DNA of 64,000 nucleotides, from contig NZ_FRCT01000002.1 of NCBI RefSeq assembly GCF_900143025.1, positions 62,001 through 126,000 of the forward strand, given 5' to 3'. Shown in pieces: positions 42,645 to 51,775 of the stretch. The position numbers were made by a program, and so were the translations under genes. Every line of letters begins with the position of its first letter. Positions within the stretch are counted from its first letter, which is position 1. The notes under the pieces were generated by a model. It did no database searches. It saw nothing but the letters and a program-made list of their open reading frames with translations, and was not told where the DNA came from. Source of the stretch: Ruminococcus flavefaciens (GTDB taxonomy: Bacteria; Bacillota; Clostridia; Oscillospirales; Ruminococcaceae).

Positions 42645-43973
42645 ATGTCATTACCGATAGTTGCAGTTGTTGGCAGACCTAATGTTGGTAAGTCAACTCT
42701 TTTTAATAAACTTATAGGACAGCGACTGTCAATAGTTGAGGATACTCCCGGTGTTACGCGTGATAGAATTTATTCTAAATGTGAATGGCGCGGAAAGGAA
42801 TTCATGGTCGTTGATACAGGCGGTATTGAGCCTGACAGTGATGATGTTATCCTTGCTCAGATGAGAAGACAGTCTGAGCTTGCTATTGAAAAGGCTGATG
42901 TTATAGTTTTCGTAACTGATATAAGATGCGGCGTAACGGCTGATGACTATGCCGTAGCTCAGATGCTGCTCAAAAGCGGAAAGCCAATCGTACTTGCTGT
43001 TAATAAGGTGGATAATCTCGGTGAACCTCCTATGGAGCTTTATGAGTTCTATAATCTGGGACTTGGTGATCCATACCCGATATCATCTGTCCACGGTCAT
43101 GGTACAGGTGATATGCTGGATAAGGTGTACGAATGCCTTCCTGACAGTGAAGAAAAGGAATATGACGAGGATCATATCAAGGTAGCTGTTATCGGAAAGC
43201 CTAATGCAGGTAAATCATCGCTTATCAATAAGATCGCCGGTGAGGAGCGCGTTATCGTATCGGATATTGCAGGAACTACCCGTGATTCAACGGATACTGT
43301 CATTGAAAATGAATATGGTAAATTCGTATTTATTGATACAGCAGGTATACGAAAGAAATCAAAAGTAACTGAAAAGGTCGAGCATTACAGTGTTCTCAGA
43401 GCTTATATGGCGGTTGACAGAGCAGATGTATGTGTTATCATGCTCGATGCAGCCGAGGGCTTTACAGAACAGGATTCTAAGGTCGCAGGCTATGCTCATG
43501 AACAGGGAAAAGCCTGTGTAGTTGCCGTGAATAAGTGGGATCTTGTAGAAAAGAATGACAAGACCATGCAGGAGTACAGAACAAAGCTTGAAAATGATTT
43601 CAGCTTTATGTCATATGTTCCTTTTGTATTTATTTCTGCTAAAACAGGTCAGCGTATTAATAAGCTTTATGAGCTTATTAAGTATACCTATGAGCAGAAC
43701 AGCATGAGAATATCAACAGGTATGCTTAATGATGTATTGTCATACGCCACTACAAGAGTTCAGCCGCCTTCGGATAAGGGCAGGAGACTGAAGATATATT
43801 ATATGACTCAGCCTTCAACCAAGCCGCCGACTTTCGTTACCTTCGTAAATCGTGCTGATCTTTTCCATTTTTCATACAGAAGATATATTGAAAACCAGAT
43901 CCGTTCTACATTCGGACTTGAAGGTACGCCTGTAAGATTTATAGTGCGTGAGAGAGGGGGAAGTGATAAATAA
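42645..43973 (+). CDS. der: Ribosome-assembly GTPase Der (EngA)
   Basis: 442-residue protein with two tandem Era-like GTPase domains and a KH-like C-terminus. G1 motifs are GRPNVGKS (9-16) and GKPNAGKS, the second near 184-191. DTPG/DTAG, NKVD and NKWD are all present. It helps mature the 50S subunit. ATG 42645 is chosen for GGGGAG just upstream; the earlier in-frame ATG at 42603 overlaps nothing conserved. Coupled to plsY by TAATG. Confidence 0.97.
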   Translation: MSLPIVAVVGRPNVGKSTLFNKLIGQRLSIVEDTPGVTRDRIYSKCEWRGKEFMVVDTGGIEPDSDDVILAQMRRQSELAIEKADVIVFVTDIRCGVTADDYAVAQMLLKSGKPIVLAVNKVDNLGEPPMELYEFYNLGLGDPYPISSVHGHGTGDMLDKVYECLPDSEEKEYDEDHIKVAVIGKPNAGKSSLINKIAGEERVIVSDIAGTTRDSTDTVIENEYGKFVFIDTAGIRKKSKVTEKVEHYSVLRAYMAVDRADVCVIMLDAAEGFTEQDSKVAGYAHEQGKACVVAVNKWDLVEKNDKTMQEYRTKLENDFSFMSYVPFVFISAKTGQRINKLYELIKYTYEQNSMRISTGMLNDVLSYATTRVQPPSDKGRRLKIYYMTQPSTKPPTFVTFVNRADLFHFSYRRYIENQIRSTFGLEGTPVRFIVRERGGSDK

Positions 43974-44647
43974 TGAAGGTGTTCTTTTCGATTATTGCAG
44001 CCGCAGGATTGGGCTATTTCCTCGGCAGCATCAATTTCTCTATCATTGTTGTAAGAATGATGACCGGAAGGGATATACGTGATATGGGCAGCAAGAATGC
44101 GGGACTTACCAATACACTAAGATGTGCAGGAAAAAGCTGTGCTCTTATGACGCTTGTAGGTGACCTTGCAAAGGGTATTATCGCCGTTGCACTGGCAAGA
44201 GGCTGTTGTTATTTGCTCCATGCAGGTATGATGCCGGGAAATGATACTCATTATATCGGGTATATTGCAGGATTATTTGCTATAATAGGTCATGTTTTCC
44301 CAATATACTATGGATTTAAGGGCGGAAAGGGCGTACTTGTAGGTGCTGCCTCATTCCTTGCTGTGGATTATAAGGTATTCTTAGCACTTATAGCGATTTT
44401 TGCTGTTATACTTGCACTTTCAAAGTATGTTTCGCTTGCTTCTATTATTTCGACAACATATTGTCCTATTGCCACATTGCTTATGTCATGGCTTATTGAC
44501 GGATATTCTTTCGGAAGAAGCTTTATCTATATGCTGTTGTCTCTGCCTATGGCTGCAATGGTAATATGGATGCACAGGTCAAATATTCAGCGTCTTATTG
44601 ATGGAAATGAGAATAAATTTTCATTCAACAAAATAAATATTAACTGA
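43973..44647 (+). CDS. plsY: Acyl-phosphate:glycerol-3-phosphate acyltransferase
   Basis: 224-residue membrane protein with about five to six helices that makes lysophosphatidic acid from acyl-phosphate and glycerol-3-phosphate. Signatures: YFLGSINFSIIV, the SKNAGLTNTLR motif, FKGGKGVL. ATG overlaps the der stop. It is followed by gpsA, which supplies its glycerol-3-phosphate substrate. Confidence 0.95.
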   Translation: MKVFFSIIAAAGLGYFLGSINFSIIVVRMMTGRDIRDMGSKNAGLTNTLRCAGKSCALMTLVGDLAKGIIAVALARGCCYLLHAGMMPGNDTHYIGYIAGLFAIIGHVFPIYYGFKGGKGVLVGAASFLAVDYKVFLALIAIFAVILALSKYVSLASIISTTYCPIATLLMSWLIDGYSFGRSFIYMLLSLPMAAMVIWMHRSNIQRLIDGNENKFSFNKININ

Positions 44648-44675
44648 GGCTGTCAGACGAAAGGAGTGAATTGCT

Positions 44676-45668
44676 ATGGCAAATATAGTTATACTTGGTT
44701 CGGGCGGATTCGGGTTAAGTCTTGCTATAATGGCTGAGCATTGCGGTAAACATAATGTTACGGTATGGTCAAAGTTTCAATCAGAGATAGATGATATCCG
44801 TTCTCATGGAGAACACGTTCAGAAGCTTCCAGGCGTTCCTGTTTCTGAGAGTATTGCAATGACAAGTGATATTTCATGTATAAAAGGCTGTGATATTCTT
44901 GTTTTCGGAATTCCGTCATCTTTTGTACGCGATGTTGCTAAGGAAGCTGCTCCGTATATTGATGATCATATGGTCGTTGTCAATACTGGCAAAGGACTTG
45001 AGGAAGGAAGCTTGAAAACTCTCAGTGAGGTGATCTGTGAGGAGATACATACAGAAAAAATGGTCGTTCTCTCAGGACCTTCTCATGCTGAAGAGGTTGC
45101 AAGGTGTGTGCCTACTACAGTCGTTGCGGCATCTGTAAATCATGAAGCTGCGGAGTATGTTCAGCGTGAATTCGGTAATAATTTTATGAGAATATACCTT
45201 AATGATGATGTTAAGGGCTGCGAGATAGGCGGTGCGCTGAAAAATATAATAGCTCTCTGTGTAGGAATATGTGACGGACTCGGTTACGGTGACAATACTA
45301 AGGCTGCGCTTATGACAAGAGGAATACATGAAATTGCCCGTCTTGGAAAAGCCTGCGGTGCTGATGTGAATACATTCAGCGGACTTACCGGCATTGGTGA
45401 TCTTATTGTTACCTGTACAAGTATGCACAGCAGAAACAGACGCGCAGGTATACTTATTGGTCAGGGCGTATCTCCTGAGGAAGCGGTTGAGCGTGTTGGT
45501 ACTGTTGAAGGTTATTTCTGCTGCAAGGCTGCATATGAGCTTGCAAGACGTCTTAATGTTGAGATGCCTATAACCGAGCAGCTTAATGAAGTGCTTTTCA
45601 ACGGCGGAGATGTAAGACTTGCACTTGGTGCTCTTATGAACAGACCACAGATCTATGAAGAAATATAA
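44676..45668 (+). CDS. gpsA: NAD(P)-dependent glycerol-3-phosphate dehydrogenase
   Basis: 330-residue cytoplasmic enzyme reducing dihydroxyacetone phosphate to sn-glycerol-3-phosphate for phospholipids. N-terminal GSGGFGLSLA nucleotide loop, LSGPSHAEEVA, the catalytic lysine region IGGALKNIIALCVGICDGLG, and GLTGIGDLIVTCTS. AAAGGAGTG precedes ATG. The der-plsY-gpsA order joins ribosome assembly with lipid synthesis, a common Firmicute arrangement. Confidence 0.97.
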   Translation: MANIVILGSGGFGLSLAIMAEHCGKHNVTVWSKFQSEIDDIRSHGEHVQKLPGVPVSESIAMTSDISCIKGCDILVFGIPSSFVRDVAKEAAPYIDDHMVVVNTGKGLEEGSLKTLSEVICEEIHTEKMVVLSGPSHAEEVARCVPTTVVAASVNHEAAEYVQREFGNNFMRIYLNDDVKGCEIGGALKNIIALCVGICDGLGYGDNTKAALMTRGIHEIARLGKACGADVNTFSGLTGIGDLIVTCTSMHSRNRRAGILIGQGVSPEEAVERVGTVEGYFCCKAAYELARRLNVEMPITEQLNEVLFNGGDVRLALGALMNRPQIYEEI

Positions 45669-45694
45669 GTTATACTATCAGAGGTGAATGAAAA

Positions 45695-47233
45695 GTGATA
45701 CGTATCTGTGATTACAGAGGACATATTAGAAACTGGCGCGGACTTTGCGAAGAACTTGGCATTGACAATACGCTTTCCCGTGAAGAGCGTGAGAAGGCTA
45801 TAATTATTAAAGCTTACGAAAAATGGGGCAGAGAAATGGCTGACCATTTTTATGGTATGTTTGCGTTCGGACTTTATGATGATGCAGAGGATAAATATTT
45901 TTGTTTAAGAGATCATTTCGGTACAAAGCCGTTTTATTATTATGTAACTGCTGATAACAAGCTTCTTTTCGGCACAAATATCAGCAGTATAATTGGTCAG
46001 GAAGGCTTTGTGAAAGAGTTGAATGTAGATATGCTCCAGATCTACATGACTCTTACCTATGTTGCAGGTGAAGATACCTTCTTCAAGGGCGTTAAAAAGC
46101 TTATGCCAGGTCATTGGCTTGAATTCAAGGACGGAAAGCTTACTGTCCAGCGTTACTGGACTCCGACATTCAAACCTGATGAAAGCAAGTCTCTTGAGGA
46201 GTGGGCAGACGAGATACATGATACTCTGACTAAGATATTCCCTGAGGTAAAGGACGATGATGAAGTTGCAGAATCGTTCCTTTCCGGAGGTGTAGATTCC
46301 TCTTATGTTCTCGCAATGTCAGATGCGAAAAGAGCAGATTCATGCGGATATGATGAGGAAAGATTTGACGAATCCCGTGTTGCTGCTAAAACAGCTGAGC
46401 TCCTCAATGTAGAGCACAGTGTGGCTAATATACAGCCTAAGGATTTCTTTGATATTGTTCAATTTGTAATGTACAATATGGAGCAGCCTCTCGGCGATGC
46501 TTCTGCTATAGTATTCACACTTGGTTGTAAGGCAACTGCTGAGCATACAAAGCTTTGCTATTCGGGTGAGGGTGCAGATGAGTTCTTCGGCGGATACAAT
46601 ATGTATCGCAATGCTGAGCGTTACGGCGATAATCTCAAGACTTTCTATGTTGGTAATACCAATATCATGAAAGAGGACGAGAAGCAGCGTATTTTAAAGC
46701 ATTATGATCCAAATGTTCTGCCTATAAATCTTGTAAAATACATTTATGATGAGACAGAAGGGCTTGATCCTCTTACAAAGATGTCAGATGTTGATATACA
46801 GATATGGCTTGAAGGCGATATCTATCTCAATGTTGACAAAATGAGCACTGCCTGCGGTCTTGAGATACGTATGCCGCTGACTGACAGAAGAATATTTGAT
46901 ATTGCTTCACGTATGCCTTCAAAATACAAGGTGAATGAGGAGCAGAACAAGGTAGCTTTCAGAACTGCTGCTGCTAAGGTCCTTCCCGAAGAAATTGCTT
47001 TCAGAAAGAAGCTCGGATTTATCGTTCCGATAAGAATTTGGCTTGCTGATGAGCGCTATAATGCAGATGTACGCGAGAAATTCAACAGCGAGATGGCTGC
47101 AAAGTTCTTTGATCTTGATGAGATAAATGCGATATATAAGGACTATGTAGGCGGAAACTCTGATAACTGGCGCAAGGTATGGACTATCTATACTTTCCTT
47201 GTATGGTATGAGGAGTACTTCGTAAAAAGATAA
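45695..47233 (+). CDS. Asparagine synthetase B-like protein with truncated glutaminase domain
   Basis: 512 residues. The C-terminal AMP-forming synthetase domain is intact: PP-loop SGGVDSS (197-203), YSGEGADEFFGGYN, EIRMPLTDRR. The N-terminal Ntn glutaminase domain begins late: residues 1-20 align with the middle of the usual domain (FNGEIYNYxxLR), so the first 60-80 residues with the catalytic Cys2 are missing. GMFAFGLYDD and RDHFGTKPFYYY are kept. The upstream space to gpsA is only 26 bases, so no split N-terminus is hidden there. The start is GTG 45695 with GAGGTG upstream. It could use free ammonia, or another substrate. Monocistronic, or in tandem with gpsA. Confidence 0.85.
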   Translation: MIRICDYRGHIRNWRGLCEELGIDNTLSREEREKAIIIKAYEKWGREMADHFYGMFAFGLYDDAEDKYFCLRDHFGTKPFYYYVTADNKLLFGTNISSIIGQEGFVKELNVDMLQIYMTLTYVAGEDTFFKGVKKLMPGHWLEFKDGKLTVQRYWTPTFKPDESKSLEEWADEIHDTLTKIFPEVKDDDEVAESFLSGGVDSSYVLAMSDAKRADSCGYDEERFDESRVAAKTAELLNVEHSVANIQPKDFFDIVQFVMYNMEQPLGDASAIVFTLGCKATAEHTKLCYSGEGADEFFGGYNMYRNAERYGDNLKTFYVGNTNIMKEDEKQRILKHYDPNVLPINLVKYIYDETEGLDPLTKMSDVDIQIWLEGDIYLNVDKMSTACGLEIRMPLTDRRIFDIASRMPSKYKVNEEQNKVAFRTAAAKVLPEEIAFRKKLGFIVPIRIWLADERYNADVREKFNSEMAAKFFDLDEINAIYKDYVGGNSDNWRKVWTIYTFLVWYEEYFVKR

Positions 47234-47238
47234 AAATT

Positions 47239-47267
47239 ATCCCCTGTGAGTAACAGGGGATTTTTTA
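47239..47267. terminator. Terminator between convergent asparagine synthetase-like gene and surE
   Basis: Stem atcccctgt/acaggggat with loop gagta and T/A runs on both sides. Confidence 0.88.
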
Positions 47268-47981
47268 TCCTATATTTTTTACTATGCTTATTGATATATA
47301 CTTGTCTACAACTGCTCTAAAATCGGTATCAGGTTCTGTATCTTCGTTGTAATCGCCCTCAACCATAAGTCTTACGCCATTGTTTTCAAGATGTGCAAGT
47401 TCTATGTAGTGGTCTCTGAAGAACATACCGTGAGATACCCTGCGGTCTGTAAGTATGCCATTACATTCGTTTAATGGACAGCCTGGAAAGTTTACATTAA
47501 ATATCTGACCATATCCAAGTTTTTTATTTGCAAGATCAGTAAGTATTTCCGGCAGGTATCTGTCAGAAACTTCATGCAGCTTGTCAGCTTCTTCTGAAAG
47601 TGCTATAGATGCTATCCCTTGAAATGAGCCTTCAAAGGCTGCACCTGCTGTAGCAGAATACTGTATATCAGATGCAACGTTGTATCCGTTGTTTAAGCCT
47701 GAAAGAACAAGATCAGGTTTATATGGCATAATATTCAGACATCCAACACGAATACAATCGGCAGGAGTGCCGCTGCATGAAAATGCTTTATTAACACCTT
47801 CAATGGGGAAATCATGTGGGTAAACATCTATATAATTATGCAGTGAAATACTGTGTGAAGCGGCGCTTCGCTGTTCAAGCGGGGCGACTATCCATACTTC
47901 GCCTAATTCTTTTGCAGCTTTAGCAAGCCTTATTATACCGTCTGCATTAATACCGTCATCATTGGTTATCAGTATGCGCAT
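47265..47981 (-). CDS. surE: 5'/3'-nucleotidase SurE
   Basis: 238-residue metal-dependent nucleoside monophosphate phosphatase. N-terminal ILITNDDGINADGI with metal-binding Asp-Asp, SHSISL, SGTPADC, and SGLNNGYNVASDIQYSATAGAA follow the family closely. GGAGG lies before ATG and a promoter upstream on the minus strand. Single-gene unit. Confidence 0.95.
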   Translation of the reverse strand: MRILITNDDGINADGIIRLAKAAKELGEVWIVAPLEQRSAASHSISLHNYIDVYPHDFPIEGVNKAFSCSGTPADCIRVGCLNIMPYKPDLVLSGLNNGYNVASDIQYSATAGAAFEGSFQGIASIALSEEADKLHEVSDRYLPEILTDLANKKLGYGQIFNVNFPGCPLNECNGILTDRRVSHGMFFRDHYIELAHLENNGVRLMVEGDYNEDTEPDTDFRAVVDKYISISIVKNIG

Positions 47982-48010
47982 ATTATTCCTCCAGGATCTT
48001 ATTTAATAAT

Positions 48011-48039
48011 ATTATACAATATAAAAACAAAAAAGACAA
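48011..48039 (-). promoter_or_regulatory. Promoter of surE
   Basis: Minus strand TTGTCT (48039-48034), spacer 17, TATAAT (48016-48011). Confidence 0.7.
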
Positions 48040-48133
48040 GCGCATACTGAATAAAAGACAGATCTGATGTTATGATACTTGAGAGTTTGAATAGTCAAAT
48101 TGTAAAGTTTTACTAAATATATTGGAATTTATC

Positions 48134-48162
48134 TTGAAATAGATACCTAATTATGTTATAAT
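48134..48162 (+). promoter_or_regulatory. Promoter of the EAL-domain gene
   Basis: TTGAAA at 48134-48139, spacer 17, TATAAT at 48157-48162. Confidence 0.7.
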
Positions 48163-48216
48163 CAGTGTAATAAGGGGAAGTTTTTCTCTATAAATTACTT
48201 GGACGGAGTGTTTATA

Positions 48217-49911
48217 ATGGGAAATGAAAAATTATTGGAATACTATAGTTTGTTTGATAAATTATTAATTTCAATGACCAATCTTGAAGGCTTTGATCTT
48301 GAATTAATAAAAAAAGCATTGGCTGAACTATGTGAATTCTTTAAGATATCAAAGGGTATCACAGAGTTTTACCAAAGTCCGAGCAACGAGAAAATACACA
48401 GAGGCGATATTTTTGTTGGCTATGACAATGGCGAGGAAGGCGTAGAGATAATCAGCAGGCGCATCGTTACTCAAACCGGAGCTGTCGTAAAATGCAGTGT
48501 GTACAGGAGCGATAAGCTACCGCCATTGACAGATGATGAATATCATAGAGTAGATATCGTTATGCGTACTGTTTTAAGCTTTATAAGCCGACACAGACTT
48601 CAGGGAGCTGTAGAAAAATTTGCATTTTATGATGAATTTGGCTATAGAAATGTAAGGTATTTTATAAGATATCTTGAACAGCTCAATGAAAGAGAGATGC
48701 TCATAGGAAGTACAGCTATTTATTATAATCTGCGGCATTTTACTCTTGTAAACCGTGAGATAGGACGCAGTAACGGTGATATTGTTATGCGTAATTATTT
48801 CAGCATGATGGAGAAATTGATAGGCGACAGTGGAATAGTATGCCATGTCGGAGGAGATAATTTTGTAGCTGTATTTGAAGATGAGATACTTGATGATGTT
48901 CTTGCTATGTTGAAGGGGGCTCCGGTCGTTTATGATTCTGAAAATCAGAAGCGTATAATGGTTTCAGCAAGTACGGGCGTTTTTCGTATGAAAGATGACT
49001 TTGTATTTGAAGCTCCCGGAGATGTAATGGACAGGATAATGACATCATCTCAGGCTGCTAAAATGGGCGGTAAGGATAGTATCGTGTTCTTTGACGATAA
49101 AATGGAGATCGACAAGGAAAAACGCATGAAAATACAGCAGATGTTCCCGTTGGCGATTAAAAATGAAGAATTCAAGGTTTTTTATCAGCCTAAGATAGAT
49201 ATTGAAACAGGTGAGCTTGTTGGTGCAGAGGCATTGTGCCGATGGTTCAAAGATGGGAGGATCGTACCGCCTATGGATTTTATCCCTGTCCTTGAATACA
49301 ATACGGATATCTGTAAGCTGGATTTCTATATGCTGGATCACGTTTGCAAGGATATACGCAGGTGGCTTGATGAAGGACGCAAGGTCGTACGTGTCTCAGT
49401 AAATCTTTCAAGGAAACATATGATGGACGTAGATCTTCTCGATCATATCATTAAGATCGTTGACAAAAATAATGTACCGCACAAGTACATCGAAATTGAG
49501 CTTACTGAAACTACCACAGATGTCGAGTTCAGAGATCTTAAACGAGTTGTTAGCGGACTACAGCAGGCGGGGATATGCACATCCGTTGATGATTTCGGAA
49601 TGGGCTATTCCTCACTTAACCTTATTCGTGAGGTACCCTGGAATGTTCTTAAAGTTGACAGAAGCTTTTTACCGCTTGATGATGAGAATTCACAAAGTAC
49701 AAGAAGTGTTATGTTCAAATATGTTGTAGGCATGGCTAAAGAGCTCGGTCTGGAATGTATTGCAGAGGGTGTTGAGACCAAAAAGCAGGTTGAAATACTC
49801 AAAAATAATAAATGTCTTTTTGCACAGGGCTTTTTCTTCGATAAACCATTGCCGCTTGATGAATTTGAGCATAGGCTAAAAGACCATAACTATATGATAC
49901 AGGAAGAATAA
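48217..49911 (+). CDS. c-di-GMP phosphodiesterase: degenerate GGDEF plus EAL domains
   Basis: 564 residues, no membrane segment. The N-terminal 130 residues show no recognised domain and may sense a signal. The GGDEF domain (about 135-295) has GGDNF at 212-216 in place of GGDEF, so cyclase activity is unlikely. The EAL domain (about 305-560) keeps the catalytic set: AEALCRW, VNLS, EIELTET, DDFGMGYSS, LKVDRSF, EGVET and QGFFFDKP. It probably hydrolyses c-di-GMP, with the GGDEF part as regulator. ATG 48217 has GGAG about nine bases upstream. Own promoter and terminator. Confidence 0.92.
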   Translation: MGNEKLLEYYSLFDKLLISMTNLEGFDLELIKKALAELCEFFKISKGITEFYQSPSNEKIHRGDIFVGYDNGEEGVEIISRRIVTQTGAVVKCSVYRSDKLPPLTDDEYHRVDIVMRTVLSFISRHRLQGAVEKFAFYDEFGYRNVRYFIRYLEQLNEREMLIGSTAIYYNLRHFTLVNREIGRSNGDIVMRNYFSMMEKLIGDSGIVCHVGGDNFVAVFEDEILDDVLAMLKGAPVVYDSENQKRIMVSASTGVFRMKDDFVFEAPGDVMDRIMTSSQAAKMGGKDSIVFFDDKMEIDKEKRMKIQQMFPLAIKNEEFKVFYQPKIDIETGELVGAEALCRWFKDGRIVPPMDFIPVLEYNTDICKLDFYMLDHVCKDIRRWLDEGRKVVRVSVNLSRKHMMDVDLLDHIIKIVDKNNVPHKYIEIELTETTTDVEFRDLKRVVSGLQQAGICTSVDDFGMGYSSLNLIREVPWNVLKVDRSFLPLDDENSQSTRSVMFKYVVGMAKELGLECIAEGVETKKQVEILKNNKCLFAQGFFFDKPLPLDEFEHRLKDHNYMIQEE

Positions 49912-49927
49912 TCTTAAAAAAATCCCT

Positions 49928-49953
49928 CGCCTCCCGAATGGGAGGCGTTTTAA
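49928..49953 (+). terminator. Terminator of the EAL gene
   Basis: Stem cgcctccc/gggaggcg with a GAAT loop, then TTTTAATT. Confidence 0.85.
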
Positions 49954-50021
49954 TTGCCAAAAGAACATAAGATCATTTATGCTTTGAATTGTTAATTTTT
50001 AACACGTTATTACGTTTTGTA

Positions 50022-50050
50022 TTGACAAAGAAGGCTTGATGTGCTATAAT
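50022..50050 (+). promoter_or_regulatory. Promoter of the YbhN-like gene
   Basis: TTGACA at 50022-50027, spacer 17, TATAAT at 50045-50050. Transcription should begin near 50057. Confidence 0.8.
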
Positions 50051-50090
50051 TTAGGGTGTGCAACTAATAAAATTCCCAATATGCGTGGGG

Positions 50091-51137
50091 GTGACATTAA
50101 TAAAAAAAATACTCAAATATGCGTTGAACATAGGGCTTATTCTTGTAATTACGTTCTTTACACTGCACGTTATATTCAAGGGACAAGAGCTTACTGAAAT
50201 AATTCGTGATCTGCGTATGGCTGAGCCTTTTTGGATAGCTGTCGGTATAGTTACTGCTTTGCTTTTTGTTTCAGGCGAATCTGTCATAATACATTATATG
50301 CTCAGGGTTCTTAATCAGAAGATCAGCTTTCTAAAATGTCTGAAGTATTCATTTGTCGGATTCTTTTTCAGTTATATAACTCCTTCTTCCACCGGCGGTC
50401 AGCCTGTACAGATGTATCATATGAAGAAGGATAAAATAAATATCGGTTATTCTACATTGATAATGCTGCTTATAACCATTGCATATAAAGCGGTACTTGT
50501 TTTGATGGGACTTGGATTTTTGATATTTAATTCCGATGTAGTCGTAAAATATGCTACGGATATGAAATGGCTGATAGTTCTTGGGTTTGCGTTGAATTTG
50601 TCATTTATCGCGGCATTGATACTTATATTTTTAAAACCGATCTGGGCAAGAGCTCTTGGAATAAAAGTTGTAGGTCTGCTTACAAAGATCAGGATACTTA
50701 AACGCAGAAATAAAGAAAAATATACGGAAAAGCTTATAGGAATATGCGATACATATGCTATGGGTGCTGACTATATAAAGAAAAACCTGTCAGTTGTATT
50801 CAAGGTTTTTCTTTTGACGGCTGTACAAAGGCTTTTGCTTTTTTCTGTAACATGGATCGTTTATCGTGCTTACGGACTTGAAGGTACGCGATATATAGAT
50901 ATTATAACCATACAGATAATGATAGCTGTTGCTGTTGAGATGCTTCCGCTTCCCGGAGCAGTAGGTATTTCGGAAGGCTGTTTCCTGCTTGCGTTTACAG
51001 AGATATTCGGAATTGGTCTTGTTAAGCCTGCAATGCTTATCAGCCGAGGATTAACATTCTATCTTGTATTATTTGTGGGTGGATTTGTTACATTAGCCGA
51101 TCGCATTATAAGTTTGAAAAAGGAAAAAAGAAATTAG
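50091..51137 (+). CDS. YbhN/lysylphosphatidylglycerol-synthase TM-region membrane protein
   Basis: About 348 residues with eight or so membrane helices, homologous to the flippase half of MprF and to the UPF0104/YbhN family. Conserved blocks: YITPSSTGGQPVQMYHMK and EMLPLPGAVGISEGCFL. It probably moves a lipid or takes part in lipid modification. The start is uncertain: no ATG is in frame near the promoter. GTG 50091 is preferred; GTG 50058 would make a leaderless message. Own promoter and terminator. A separate DUF2156 protein, the other half of MprF-type enzymes, is encoded at 56573-57463. Confidence 0.8.
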   Translation: MTLIKKILKYALNIGLILVITFFTLHVIFKGQELTEIIRDLRMAEPFWIAVGIVTALLFVSGESVIIHYMLRVLNQKISFLKCLKYSFVGFFFSYITPSSTGGQPVQMYHMKKDKINIGYSTLIMLLITIAYKAVLVLMGLGFLIFNSDVVVKYATDMKWLIVLGFALNLSFIAALILIFLKPIWARALGIKVVGLLTKIRILKRRNKEKYTEKLIGICDTYAMGADYIKKNLSVVFKVFLLTAVQRLLLFSVTWIVYRAYGLEGTRYIDIITIQIMIAVAVEMLPLPGAVGISEGCFLLAFTEIFGIGLVKPAMLISRGLTFYLVLFVGGFVTLADRIISLKKEKRN

Positions 51138-51151
51138 AAATTTTTATTCAG

Positions 51152-51175
51152 CTCCGCTTTTTGCGGAGTTTTTTA
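51152..51175 (+). terminator. Terminator of the YbhN-like gene
   Basis: Stem ctccgc/gcggag with a TTTTT loop, then TTTTTTATT. Confidence 0.85.
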
Positions 51176-51199
51176 TTGAACAAATTTTGTCAAATATAC

Positions 51200-51228
51200 T
51201 TGCAATTTAGAGTTTTATGCTGTATAAT
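51200..51228 (+). promoter_or_regulatory. Promoter of the ExbB/ExbD-like cassette
   Basis: TTGCAA at 51200-51205, spacer 17, TATAAT at 51223-51228, 20 bases before the first ATG. Confidence 0.7.
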
Positions 51229-51247
51229 AAGAAACAGAGGTGATAAT

Positions 51248-51775
51248 ATGAGTATTATTACTAAGCTATTTCAGAGTATTTTTTCATCTGATCTTTATAT
51301 TGGCATTGCTGCTGTAATTACCGGAATTGTATGTTATAGGGTTAGGCAATGCAGGAAATCAGTAGATAATGAGATATATGACTGGGAAGCAACAAGTGAT
51401 GATCCCTATAATGTGGATAAGATAGATAAGATATTTGATAATTATCGAAAGATAAATTTTTACTATACCTTTTTTATTACATTGATATCTATTTTTCCAT
51501 TGCTTGGTATGCTTGGTACTGTTTTTGCTCTGCTTGGACTTGATATGACAAATGCAGAAGCGATCAGCAATGCAAAAAGCAGTTTCTTTGATGCGCTTAC
51601 ATCTACTACATGGGGTATAATATTTGCTATTACATTCAAAATAATCAATTCTATTTTTTTCTCAGATGTCGAAGATCTTATACAGAGACATTTAGCACTT
51701 ATTAAGAAACTCAGGAAGAGCGGTATTGATCAGTCTCAAAAACGTCGAGGATACGATTATAATGAAGATACGTGA
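51248..51775 (+). CDS. MotA/TolQ/ExbB-like proton-channel protein
   Basis: 175 residues with three membrane helices, the ExbB/TolQ topology: one near 10-28 and two after a cytoplasmic stretch (about 77-105 and 118-137). PLLGMLGTVFALLGLD matches the ExbB second-helix core (PLLGLLGTVxG), and FFDALTSTTWGIIFAITFKIIN the third (ALxTTAxGLxxAI). The two threonines lining the ion path of ExbB/TolQ are present in both blocks. ATG 51248 follows GAGGTGATA; longer in-frame openings run into the promoter. It overlaps the next gene by 14 bases. With its partners it would form an ion-driven rotary stator-type complex. Confidence 0.8.
   Translation: MSIITKLFQSIFSSDLYIGIAAVITGIVCYRVRQCRKSVDNEIYDWEATSDDPYNVDKIDKIFDNYRKINFYYTFFITLISIFPLLGMLGTVFALLGLDMTNAEAISNAKSSFFDALTSTTWGIIFAITFKIINSIFFSDVEDLIQRHLALIKKLRKSGIDQSQKRRGYDYNEDT

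Noticed and set aside
43973..44647. Possible drug exporter (multi-helix protein after der)
   Set aside because: SKNAGLTNTLR and FKGGKG identify it as PlsY.
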